A DNA stretch of 8,353 nt from Chloroflexota bacterium (GTDB lineage: Bacteria; Desulfobacterota; Desulfuromonadia; Desulfuromonadales; Geopsychrobacteraceae). Where the stretch lies: contig JADFVC010000261.1 of the NCBI GenBank assembly GCA_015222355.1, forward strand, positions 1 through 8,353, in the 5' to 3' direction. Each line of letters starts with the position of its first letter. Position 1 is the stretch's first letter. The position numbers and the translations under genes were made by a program. The notes below the pieces were generated by a model. It was not told the DNA's origin. It ran no database searches and was given only the letters and a program-made list of their open reading frames with translations. Shown here one piece after another: positions 1 through 5,884 of this stretch.

Positions 1-481
1 GAAAAACAACCCCCCAGGGAACATCAGTCACCCGCCCCCACAGCTCAGCATTGATAAAATTTCCGATTCGCCCGAAACCGAGACCGATCGGCACGGCAAC
101 TGCTGCCAAATCAGCAACCATCAACAAAGAGAGGTCGTGCTTTTTACAAAAAAGCAGTAAGACAATCAAAACCCCGAGCAAACCACCGTGAAAACTCATG
201 CCCCCTTCCCAGACATAAAAAATTTCCAGGGGTCGGGACAGGTAGTAGCTGGGGTTATATAGCAGGGTGTAACCAAGACGCCCCCCTAATACGACACCAA
301 GCACCGCATAAAAAAGCAGATCAGAGATAAGCTCTTTGCTGATTGGCAGGCGGCGCAACCTCGCAACCTGTTGCATCACCAGATACCCGCCGACAAAACC
401 AAGCAGGTACATCATCCCGTACCAACGCACGGCCAGTGGGCCGATATGGAAAATTACCGGATCGATCTGAGGAAACGGCAT
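1..481 (-). CDS. lgt: Prolipoprotein diacylglyceryl transferase, N-terminal part (cut by window edge)
   Basis: Lgt is an integral inner-membrane enzyme. It moves diacylglycerol from phosphatidylglycerol to the lipobox cysteine of prolipoproteins, the first step of lipoprotein maturation. The visible 160 codons begin MPFPQIDPVIFHIGPLAVRW and hold several hydrophobic segments. Family marks are GGMSFHGG near residues 98-105, which carries the histidine expected for Lgt, and the signature GRIGNFINAELWGR near residues 137-150, which carries a conserved arginine. The C-terminal 40% or so, with the last conserved arginine, lies outside the window. The ATG (481-479) overlaps the TGA of the upstream pseudouridine synthase gene by one base (TGATG). 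It is preceded by AAGGAAAG at good spacing, so the two genes should be translationally coupled. Identification is secure from the signature alone. Confidence 0.96.
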   Translation of the reverse strand, partial: MPFPQIDPVIFHIGPLAVRWYGMMYLLGFVGGYLVMQQVARLRRLPISKELISDLLFYAVLGVVLGGRLGYTLLYNPSYYLSRPLEIFYVWEGGMSFHGGLLGVLIVLLLFCKKHDLSLLMVADLAAVAVPIGLGFGRIGNFINAELWGRVTDVPWGVVF

Positions 482-1404
482 CAACTTTCCTTTTTCAAAT
501 TCTCATACACAGCAACCATATCAACAGGGACAGGAGTCGTGAAATCAAGCTGCTGACCGGTGACTGGATGCTGGAAAACCAATCTTGCTGCATGCAACAA
601 AGGGCGCGCAACCACATTCCCATGAAACTCTTTTGGCCCGGCGTAGCGCTGATCACCCAGCAACGGACATCCTTGCTCAGACATATGTGCACGTATTTGG
701 TGGGACCGGCCCGTTAATAAATTTATCTCAAGCAAAGAACAATCGTTGAAACTCTCAACCACACGATATCGGGTGATTGCCTCTTTACCCCCCCTTTTGA
801 CTGACATGACCTTGTTGACTTTCCGGACTCTGGTTAAATAAGAGCGAATTTCACCTTCTGAAGGCGCTGGAACACCAGAGACTAAAGCAAGATACCGTTT
901 CTCTACACGGCGTTCCAGAAAAATCTGAGTCATTTTTTTATGTGCTTTCGGGTGAATTGAAAAGACGATCAACCCACTTGTGCCTCGATCGAGACGTTGT
1001 ATCATACCGAGTTCCGGTTTTTGCCGTGGGCGGAACGGATCCTTCAGATACCACTGTAAAGCCTCGTAGAGAGTTCCCTTATAACGGGCGTGAGTCGGCT
1101 GAGTATCCACAAAAGCCGGTTTGTTTAAAACGATAAGATAAGGATCACGGTAAATCACGTCCTTATCGGCAATACGGTACGGATCTGTGGGCAAATGGTC
1201 CAGATAGACCTCGATCCGGTCCCCGTTTTGAACTGGCTGAGAACAGCTTCTCACGCGTCTGCCCTGCAGATGCACACCACCCAGATCGATCACTTTTTTT
1301 ACCAGCGTTCTGGATAAATTTTCATGCGCATCTGCCAGGAAAAGATCAAGTCTCTGGCCATGTTTTTCTGCCGAAACAGTCAACCGAAAAATTGTCCATT
1401 TCAT
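481..1404 (-). CDS. RluA-family RNA pseudouridine synthase
   Basis: The family isomerises uridine to pseudouridine in 23S rRNA or tRNA. The 307-residue protein has an N-terminal S4-like RNA-binding region (about residues 17-70), then the RluA catalytic core. The catalytic motif reads QRLDRGTSG at residues 136-144, with Asp139 as the expected catalytic aspartate. The first position is usually histidine (HRLDxxTSG) and is glutamine here. A second family motif, LLTGRSHQIRAHM, lies at residues 229-241. Length and domain order fit RluC/RluD-type enzymes, but the target uridine cannot be assigned, so no symbol is given. The ATG at 1404 is the only good start; AGGTGG lies about 10 bases upstream. 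It is the first gene of a two-gene unit with lgt, and the AT-rich stretch upstream holds its likely promoter and a possible operator. Family membership is firm and substrate is open. Confidence 0.93.
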   Translation of the reverse strand: MKWTIFRLTVSAEKHGQRLDLFLADAHENLSRTLVKKVIDLGGVHLQGRRVRSCSQPVQNGDRIEVYLDHLPTDPYRIADKDVIYRDPYLIVLNKPAFVDTQPTHARYKGTLYEALQWYLKDPFRPRQKPELGMIQRLDRGTSGLIVFSIHPKAHKKMTQIFLERRVEKRYLALVSGVPAPSEGEIRSYLTRVRKVNKVMSVKRGGKEAITRYRVVESFNDCSLLEINLLTGRSHQIRAHMSEQGCPLLGDQRYAGPKEFHGNVVARPLLHAARLVFQHPVTGQQLDFTTPVPVDMVAVYENLKKES

Positions 1405-1433
1405 GAACTTAAAACCACCTAAGTATATGATTT

Positions 1434-1447
1434 ACAATATGTATTGT
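1434..1447. promoter_or_regulatory. Perfect 14-bp inverted repeat, possible operator
   Basis: ACAATA-TG-TATTGT has two perfect 6-base half-sites. It lies just downstream of the predicted -10 of the minus-strand promoter and covers its likely transcription start. That is a typical position for a repressor site. The region is very AT-rich, so a chance palindrome is possible, and I recognise no specific regulator. Confidence 0.3.
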
Positions 1448-1476
1448 TTATATTATCAATTATTTTTTCTTGACAA
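1447..1476 (-). promoter_or_regulatory. Probable sigma70 promoter for the pseudouridine synthase-lgt operon
   Basis: On the minus strand, TTGTCA (1476-1471) and TATAAA (1452-1447) are separated by 18 bases. Each hexamer matches the consensus at 5 of 6 positions. The predicted start, near 1440, leaves a leader of about 35 bases to the ATG at 1404. The -35 element is the complement of the -35 element of the plus-strand promoter, so the two divergent promoters physically overlap. This is inferred from sequence only. Confidence 0.45.
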
Positions 1477-1497
1477 GAGAAGTAGGGTTGTTATGAT
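1470..1497 (+). promoter_or_regulatory. Strong sigma70-like promoter for a plus-strand RNA
   Basis: TTGACA (1470-1475, perfect consensus) and TATGAT (1492-1497, 5 of 6) are separated by 16 bases. The predicted start is near 1504. No minus-strand gene can use it. The only downstream unit on this strand is the structured stretch that ends at the bidirectional terminator, which supports a dedicated non-coding transcript. It shares its -35 bases with the divergent minus-strand promoter. Confidence 0.6.
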
Positions 1498-1617
1498 GAA
1501 ATTAGGTTAAAAATGTTCTTTGAGTTTCTGGGGTGTGCGGGTCGTTTACAGGCTTTGGCCAACGTTCAGTATGACCTGTCAATCCGTGGAGAGGCGGTGA
1601 GCAAGCCAGCCCTGAGC

Positions 1618-1796
1618 AGGACGCCTAAAGTCCCTCCCGACGACAAGATTAGCCTTCAGGTCATCTGTCCTGAAACAAACCGGCATCCCGGAAAGTATTT
1701 GACAATCGGCAGCGGACTGAGGTCGAAGCCTGCAACCGAAACAGTGACTACGCGCCAGTCAGCATTGGCTACCACGGGTCATTTGAGTAGGACGCC
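1618..1796 (+). repeat. Short direct repeat AGGACGCC inside the candidate RNA
   Basis: AGGACGCC occurs at 1618-1625 and 1789-1796, 171 bases apart, within the similar contexts GAGCAGGACGCC and GAGTAGGACGCC. A second 9-base repeat, GTCGAAGCC, occurs at 1722-1730 and 1830-1838. The second AGGACGCC forms the inner strand of the closing helix. The first lies in a local hairpin (GGAC/GTCC). The copies may reflect an old internal duplication or alternative pairing partners. The exact matches are short, so chance is not excluded. Confidence 0.35.
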
Positions 1797-1842
1797 AGGC
1801 CAGCTCAAACAGGAACGTCGCAGTCGATTGTCGAAGCCATAA

Positions 1843-1873
1843 AAAAGCCCTGGAAGAGATTTCCCGGGCTTTT
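1843..1873. terminator. Bidirectional intrinsic terminator between ihfB and the candidate RNA
   Basis: AAAAGCCC (1843-1850) pairs with GGGCTTTT (1866-1873). Past one T/C mismatch the stem continues with GGAA/TTCC (1852-1855/1861-1864) around a 5-base loop. Read on the minus strand, the stem is followed by six T residues (1846-1841), which ends the sppA-ihfB transcript 16 bases after the ihfB stop. Read on the plus strand, it ends in TTTTCTGT. A shared terminator of this kind usually lies between two convergent transcripts, which supports a real plus-strand transcript on the left. Confidence 0.85.
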
Positions 1874-1891
1874 CTGTATTCTGTTCTAAAT

Positions 1892-2170
1892 TTACTCATC
1901 AACCCGTTCACGTAGTTCTTTACCCGTTTTGAAAAACGGCGTCTTGCGTGAAGGAATTTTAACAAGCTCTCCGCTTTTGGGATTTCTGGCCTCACGCGCA
2001 TCACGCTCACGAACTGAAAAAGAACCAAAACCACGAATTTCCACCCGGTCACCATCAGCCAAGGCATTTCCGATACCACCAAAAATCAGGTTAATAATCG
2101 CCTCAGCATCTTTTTTATTGAGGAGATCATGCTCCTCAGACAGTCTTTCAATCAATTCACTTTTGGTCAT
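1892..2170 (-). CDS. ihfB: Integration host factor subunit beta
   Basis: This is a small nucleoid-associated protein of the HU/IHF family that bends DNA, normally as a heterodimer with IhfA. The 92-residue product begins MTKSELIERL, identical to the start of E. coli IHF beta, and contains EIRGFGSF (residues 44-51), the core of the beta-ribbon region. It also has RNPKSG (62-67), whose proline (Pro64) corresponds to the residue that intercalates into DNA, and ends with the family-like FKTGKELRERV. The frame stays open to 2284, but the ATG at 2170 is preferred: it matches the family N-terminus and has GGAAGGTG just upstream. It follows sppA by 23 bases, so the two are probably co-transcribed and end at the bidirectional terminator. 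An HU-like homodimer role cannot be excluded, but the N-terminus and RNPKSG favour IHF beta. Confidence 0.93.
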   Translation of the reverse strand: MTKSELIERLSEEHDLLNKKDAEAIINLIFGGIGNALADGDRVEIRGFGSFSVRERDAREARNPKSGELVKIPSRKTPFFKTGKELRERVDE

Positions 2171-2193
2171 TTTCACCTTCCAGACATTAAACT

Positions 2194-3096
2194 TTAATAA
2201 CCATTCCACAAGTACTGAGGTCCGATAGAGATATGGGGGGGTAAACTGACCCCCAAATAACGACCGGCAGCCCCCTGAAGCCAACGTTCCAGATAATTCA
2301 CGTCTTTCGATTGCGGGTAAAATCGGACGGGGTCTGTACCCAAGCCGGAAACTTTTGCGGCATATTCAACCGCATCACTCAAGGTTCCAAGTTCATCAAC
2401 CAAACCGGCTGCTTGAGCCTGTTCACCAGTAAAAATACGGCCATCCACAAAGGGCCGTAACCGCTCAACGGGGATATTACGCCCTTCGCTGATGGCCCGA
2501 ACAAACTGTGCATGAACGTTGTCTATCATCTCCTGCAACAGTTGCCGGTCTGCATCAGATAAATCTCTTGTCGATGAACCAATATCCTTAAACTGACCGC
2601 TTTTAACCACCTCTGTTCTAACGCCAATCTTTCCCATCAGCCCCTGATAGTCAGGTAAAGACATGATGACACCGATACTGCCGGTAATGGTTCCGGGATT
2701 GGCAAAAATCCGTTCCCCTGCCACCGCCAAATAATAGCCACCGGAGGCGGCTACCGATCCCATCGAAACAACCAGCGGTTTTTCCTCAGCTAAACGTTTC
2801 AGTTCTGCATGAATTTCTTGAGAAGGGGCGACCCCGCCGCCAGGGGAATCGATGCGCAAAACAACAGCCTTAATGGCTCTGCTTTCGCGAAACTCGCTGA
2901 TTTGCTCAATCAGTTGCTGAGCATCGACGATCATTCCTCGAACCTCCAGGATACCGACCTTATTACCAACCGGGACAATAACCGAACGACCGGTTACCAT
3001 TCCAGCGATCAAGACAGCCAGGAGAAAAAACAGGAAAATCGCGCCAATAGTCATTGATGCCATTAAAAATGGACGTTTTTTCATCAGTCTCAACAA
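2194..3096 (-). CDS. sppA: Signal peptide peptidase SppA, short 36-kDa type
   Basis: SppA is a membrane-anchored serine protease of family S49 that degrades cleaved signal peptides. The 300-residue protein has one N-terminal membrane segment (about residues 12-34) after a basic start. It then has a single S49 domain: RIDSPGGG (81-88), VAASGGYYLA (115-124) with likely nucleophile Ser118, and SGQFKDIGS (166-174) with likely general base Lys170. The 52-residue Ser-Lys spacing equals that of B. subtilis SppA. This is the single-domain form, not the tandem 67-kDa E. coli form. The start is uncertain. TTG at 3096 has GGAG 8 bases upstream, but that GGAG lies inside the rpsA terminator stem. ATG at 3084 would remove four residues and has only a weak, too-close GAG. 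I kept TTG on ribosome-site spacing. It lies 49 bases after rpsA and 23 bases before ihfB. Confidence 0.93.
   Translation of the reverse strand: MLRLMKKRPFLMASMTIGAIFLFFLLAVLIAGMVTGRSVIVPVGNKVGILEVRGMIVDAQQLIEQISEFRESRAIKAVVLRIDSPGGGVAPSQEIHAELKRLAEEKPLVVSMGSVAASGGYYLAVAGERIFANPGTITGSIGVIMSLPDYQGLMGKIGVRTEVVKSGQFKDIGSSTRDLSDADRQLLQEMIDNVHAQFVRAISEGRNIPVERLRPFVDGRIFTGEQAQAAGLVDELGTLSDAVEYAAKVSGLGTDPVRFYPQSKDVNYLERWLQGAAGRYLGVSLPPHISIGPQYLWNGY
2235..2254 (-). other. G/C-rich hairpin inside the 3' end of sppA
   Basis: GGGGGT (2237-2242) and ACCCCC (2249-2254) form a perfect 6-bp stem with a 6-base loop, next to a run of seven G on the plus strand. The hairpin is within sppA coding sequence, about 65 bases upstream of the ihfB ATG. 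It lacks a T-run on the minus strand, so it is not an intrinsic terminator. It might mark an RNA processing or stability boundary between sppA and ihfB, but this is only inference. Confidence 0.3.
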
Positions 3097-3126
3097 AAAA
3101 GGGACTCCGGAGTTGTCCGGAGTCCC
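3095..3126 (-). terminator. Intrinsic terminator after rpsA, overlapping the sppA start region
   Basis: GGGACTCCGGA (3101-3111) and TCCGGAGTCCC (3116-3126) form a perfect 11-bp stem with a 4-base loop. On the minus strand the stem is followed by six T residues (3100-3095). It starts 20 bases after the rpsA stop. The last two T residues belong to the candidate TTG start of sppA, and the downstream stem arm contains the GGAG (3108-3105) that best fits as its ribosome-binding site. It should end most rpsA transcripts and limit how much sppA-ihfB is expressed by read-through. Confidence 0.9.
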
Positions 3127-3145
3127 CGTTAACTACAAATAAATA

Positions 3146-4870
3146 TCAGTCGTCAGACTTGCGATCCAGTGCGCCTTGCAGCAGAGCCCCCAGATTCGAG
3201 GTTGCAGCCTTTTGAGCGCCCATGAATTCGTTGACTTCGGCTTTCTCTTTCAGAACATCAATATTCTTGATCGACAGAGCAATCTTGCGATCAACCGTAT
3301 CAACGTGCATAATAGCAGCTTCAAGTTCATCACCGACAGTCGCAAACTCCTTCGGCGACTCGACCTTTTCCTTACTCAGCTCAGAAACATGCACCAAGCC
3401 TTCAATCCCTTCCTCGAGCTCAAGAAAGACGCCGAAATCGGTTACGGAAGTCACCTTGCCGGCAACGATAGTTCCCGGCGCGTAACGGGTCGGTACGGTG
3501 TCCCATGGATCAGCGTTGAGTTGTTTAAGGCCGAGCGAGAAACGTTCATTTTCACGATCGATATTCAGGACAACTGCCTTGACCAGATCGCCCTTTTTAA
3601 AGGCCTCAGATGGATGCTTGATCCGCTTCGTCCAGGACAGGTCGGAGATGTGTACAAGACCATCGATCCCTTCATCAACACCAACGAAAATACCGAAATC
3701 AGTAATGTTCTTTACCTGACCTTCGATAATGGTACCGATCGGGAACTTCTCGCCGATGACATCCCAAGGATTGGGCTCTACCTGCTTAAGGCCCAGAGAG
3801 ATACGACGATTTTCAGAGTCGAGAGCCAGGACAATCGACTCGACGTCATCACCAATATTAAGAACCTTATTCGGATGCTTAACCCGCTTGGTCCAACTCA
3901 TTTCCGAAACGTGGATCAGACCTTCGACACCTTCTTCCAGCTCAACAAATGCGCCGTAGTCGGTCAGGCTGACAACCTTACCGGTCACCTTGTCAGCAAC
4001 GGGGTATTTTCCACCAACATTCAGCCACGGATCAGGAGAAATTTGCTTGAGTCCCAGTGAGACACGTTCTTTTTCGCGATCAAATTTAAGGACCTTGACA
4101 TTAATTTTGTCACCAACCGCCAAAATATCTGACGGATGCTTGACACGCCCCCAGGACATGTCGGTGATATGCAACAGACCATCGATACCACCAAGATCGA
4201 TAAATGCACCGTAATCGGTCAGATTCTTGACAATCCCCTCAACAACCTGGTCTTCTGCCAGAGTCTTGAGGGTTTCACCACGCTGTGACTCACGCTCTGT
4301 CTCGAGCAGCACCCGGCGCGACAGGACAATATTTCCACGACGCTTATTCAGCTTGATGATCTTGAACTCGAAGGTCTGCCCGATGACCTTGTCCAGGTTA
4401 CGAACCGGACGCAGGTCAACCTGAGAACCGGGCAGGAAGGCGTTGACACCGATATCAACCGACAAGCCACCCTTGATACGGCTGACAATGCGGCCCTCAA
4501 CAATGGCATCCTCTTCCAGAGAATTCCAGATCTTCTGACGATCAGCCTTTTCTTTGGAAAGAACGATCAGCCCGCTGTCACTTTCGCCGCCGCCGAACAG
4601 GACATCATAAACGTCGCCAACGTTGACATTGATCTCGCCGTTTTCGTCAGCAAACTCACGGAGCGGGATCACCCCTTCCGACTTGTAGCCAACATCGACA
4701 ACAACCGAATCAGGGTTCACCTGAACAATTGTTCCTTCAACGACATCATTACGCTTCAGCTCGAAACCACCCTGTTCGTAATCCTTGAGCAGCTCCTCAA
4801 AGCTTTCTTCGAACTCGTCGTCCAGCTCGTCCATTTCGTTTTCATCCAGCATTTCTTTGTCTTCTACCAT
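3146..4870 (-). CDS. rpsA: 30S ribosomal protein S1
   Basis: S1 is the large ribosomal RNA-binding protein that helps unfold and place mRNA on the 30S subunit. The 574-residue product (E. coli S1 is 557) carries six S1-type OB-fold domains at about residues 42-107, 123-188, 207-275, 292-362, 379-449 and 466-536. Domains 3 to 6 carry the typical DYGAF/DFGxF and GLxH(V/I)S/T motifs and are joined by linkers such as SLGLKQxxPDPW. A very acidic extension (about residues 1-33, many Glu/Asp) precedes domain 1, and the end is a polar tail. The ATG at 4870 has AGGGGG about 10 bases upstream; Met7 is a less likely alternative. A 166-base leader region separates it from ispH and holds a plausible own promoter. 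A strong terminator follows. E. coli S1 represses its own translation; whether that applies here cannot be seen from sequence. Confidence 0.97.
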   Translation of the reverse strand: MVEDKEMLDENEMDELDDEFEESFEELLKDYEQGGFELKRNDVVEGTIVQVNPDSVVVDVGYKSEGVIPLREFADENGEINVNVGDVYDVLFGGGESDSGLIVLSKEKADRQKIWNSLEEDAIVEGRIVSRIKGGLSVDIGVNAFLPGSQVDLRPVRNLDKVIGQTFEFKIIKLNKRRGNIVLSRRVLLETERESQRGETLKTLAEDQVVEGIVKNLTDYGAFIDLGGIDGLLHITDMSWGRVKHPSDILAVGDKINVKVLKFDREKERVSLGLKQISPDPWLNVGGKYPVADKVTGKVVSLTDYGAFVELEEGVEGLIHVSEMSWTKRVKHPNKVLNIGDDVESIVLALDSENRRISLGLKQVEPNPWDVIGEKFPIGTIIEGQVKNITDFGIFVGVDEGIDGLVHISDLSWTKRIKHPSEAFKKGDLVKAVVLNIDRENERFSLGLKQLNADPWDTVPTRYAPGTIVAGKVTSVTDFGVFLELEEGIEGLVHVSELSKEKVESPKEFATVGDELEAAIMHVDTVDRKIALSIKNIDVLKEKAEVNEFMGAQKAATSNLGALLQGALDRKSDD

Positions 4871-5036
4871 TGGAGATGTAACCCCCTTGCGAATTTCCCG
4901 ACGCCTTGCGACGGCGGACTCTTTTCGAGACTGCGGAAGATAGCACAGCCTCTGTGAAAAAACAAACCAATATTTTTCAAGCAGTTATTCTTACTCAGCG
5001 ATCTTAATAGGTTTTTTGATGGTAGAGCCTGCCCAC
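4871..5036 (-). other. ispH-rpsA intergenic region with rpsA leader
   Basis: These 166 bases hold no gene and no clear terminator for ispH, so read-through from upstream is possible. The part next to rpsA can form a small hairpin (CGCC 4902-4905 with GGCG 4913-4916) between the likely promoter and the ribosome-binding site at about 4881-4886. I recognise no known ribosomal-protein leader motif in it. Confidence 0.4.
4937..4965 (-). promoter_or_regulatory. Possible sigma70 promoter for rpsA
   Basis: On the minus strand, TTGTTT (4965-4960) and TATCTT (4942-4937) are 17 bases apart. The -10 is preceded by TGC, an extended -10 (TGn), which can offset the poor -35 (3 of 6). The predicted start, near 4930, gives a leader of about 60 bases. 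A separate promoter would suit the high demand for S1 compared with the metabolic genes upstream. This is inferred from sequence only. Confidence 0.38.
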
Positions 5037-5879
5037 TTATTGACCGGCAGATATTTCTTCGATCCGGGTCAGCACGTCATCAATAATCCAACCGGGAGCG
5101 GATGCCCCGGCAGTGATACCAATCTTTTCCTTACCGACAAGCCATTCAGGCCGCACTTCAGATGCAATTTCAATGTGATAGGTGCAGGGTTGCTGTTCCC
5201 GGCAGAGACTGGCCAAGCGAGTCGTATTTGCGCTGTTAAAACCGCCGATCACCAGCATCAGGTCAACCTGAGCCGCGATACTTCTCGCCTCGCTCTGACG
5301 CAAGATCGTGGCATCACAGATGGTATTGTAAGCACGCAGTTCTTTCGCCTTGGCCAGACAGATAGAAACAATTTCCTGCATATTTTCCAATGACTGGGTT
5401 GTTTGGGCAACAATGCCGATTTTTGCCAGCCGAGGTAATTTATGCGCTTCCTCGGCACTGGCAACGACGAAAACCTCACCTTCTGCATAAGAGCAAATCC
5501 CCTGGACTTCGGGGTGATCAGCCTCACCAATCAAAACCAGTTGATAACCCTCTTGACTCAATTGTGCTGCGTAATCCTGGGCTTTCTTTACAAAAGGACA
5601 GGTGGCATCAACAATCTCAAGTTGCTGTTCATGAATCTCTTCAATCTCTCCGGCGGTGACTCCATGGGAACGAATCAGCACCGCGCCACCAGGAATATCA
5701 GTGACCCGCTGACAGACCTGAACGCCCTCCTGTTCCAGCTTTTCCACCACTTGCGGAGAATGGATCAACGGCCCGAGAGAATGGATCTGCTCATATTCCT
5801 CCGAGGCGGCAAAGGCCATCTTGGTGGCCCGTTTGACCCCAAAACAAAAACCGGCATGCTGTGCCAGGATAATTTCCAT
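5037..5879 (-). CDS. ispH: 4-hydroxy-3-methylbut-2-enyl diphosphate reductase
   Basis: IspH is a cytosolic iron-sulfur enzyme that reduces HMBPP to IPP and DMAPP, the last step of the MEP isoprenoid pathway. From the chosen ATG the protein has 280 residues. It has the three cluster cysteines: Cys12 in AGFCFGV, Cys94 in DATCPFV and Cys188 in ICDATILRQ. It also has substrate and catalytic residues His40 (LIHSP), His72 (RSHGV) and Glu124 (HPEVQG), the NSANTTRL segment, and GASAPGW near the end. The frame extends to a GTG at 5888 that overlaps the cmk stop. I prefer ATG 5879 because GGAG lies 8 bases upstream of it and because it gives Cys12, the same number as in E. coli IspH. It lies 5 bases after cmk, so coupling is likely. 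Pairing with rpsA and cmk is common in bacteria. It implies the organism uses the MEP pathway. Confidence 0.97.
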   Translation of the reverse strand: MEIILAQHAGFCFGVKRATKMAFAASEEYEQIHSLGPLIHSPQVVEKLEQEGVQVCQRVTDIPGGAVLIRSHGVTAGEIEEIHEQQLEIVDATCPFVKKAQDYAAQLSQEGYQLVLIGEADHPEVQGICSYAEGEVFVVASAEEAHKLPRLAKIGIVAQTTQSLENMQEIVSICLAKAKELRAYNTICDATILRQSEARSIAAQVDLMLVIGGFNSANTTRLASLCREQQPCTYHIEIASEVRPEWLVGKEKIGITAGASAPGWIIDDVLTRIEEISAGQ

Positions 5880-5884
5880 TTCAT

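Larger units (their letters stand above)
1504..1877 (+). ncRNA. Candidate structured RNA of unknown family, about 370 nt
   Basis: The stretch starts just after a near-consensus promoter and ends at an intrinsic terminator. A long closing helix is visible. AUGUUC (1513-1518) pairs with GAACGU (1813-1818), UUUGAG (1519-1524) with CUCAAA (1804-1809), CUGG (1528-1531) with CCAG (1800-1803), and GGUGU (1532-1536) with ACGCC (1792-1796). That makes about 21 pairs interrupted only by 3-base bulges. Inside are hairpins TTCAGG/CCTGAA (1655-1660/1669-1674), TGACT/AGTCA (1745-1749/1757-1761) and an arm at 1706-1739 closed by TCGG/CCGA. I looked for the RNase P core, the tmRNA ends and alanine acceptor, the SRP core, and the GEMM riboswitch GCAAACC/GGACGCAAAGCC pair, and found none. 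An open frame of 109 codons (1513-1842) spans it; its product is basic, rich in Ser, Arg, Thr and Pro, and resembles nothing I know, so a small protein gene is the alternative. Both ends are predicted, not measured. Confidence 0.5.

Noticed and set aside
1618..1800. GEMM (cyclic dinucleotide) riboswitch, suggested by AGGACGCC
   Set aside because: The required GCAAACC element and GNRA-type arm before GGACGC, and the AAAGCC after it, are absent at both copies. There is also no downstream gene on this strand.
1504..1877. CsrB-like sponge RNA, from several GGA motifs
   Set aside because: Seven GGA and three AGGA words in about 370 bases are close to chance, and they are not consistently placed in hairpin loops.
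1504..1877. RNase P RNA or tmRNA
   Set aside because: The size fits, but the RNase P core (GAGGAAAGTCC) and the tmRNA ends with tRNA-like T-arm and CCA are not present on either strand as far as I can read.
1759..2082. 107-codon minus-strand frame overlapping ihfB and the terminator
   Set aside because: It is out of frame with ihfB and crosses the bidirectional terminator; ihfB is clearly the real gene.
3176..4060. Open frame of 294 codons on the plus strand, opposite rpsA
   Set aside because: It is antisense to the strongly supported six-domain S1 gene, whose repeats and codon bias create long open frames on the other strand. The product has no recognisable family and no supporting start signals.
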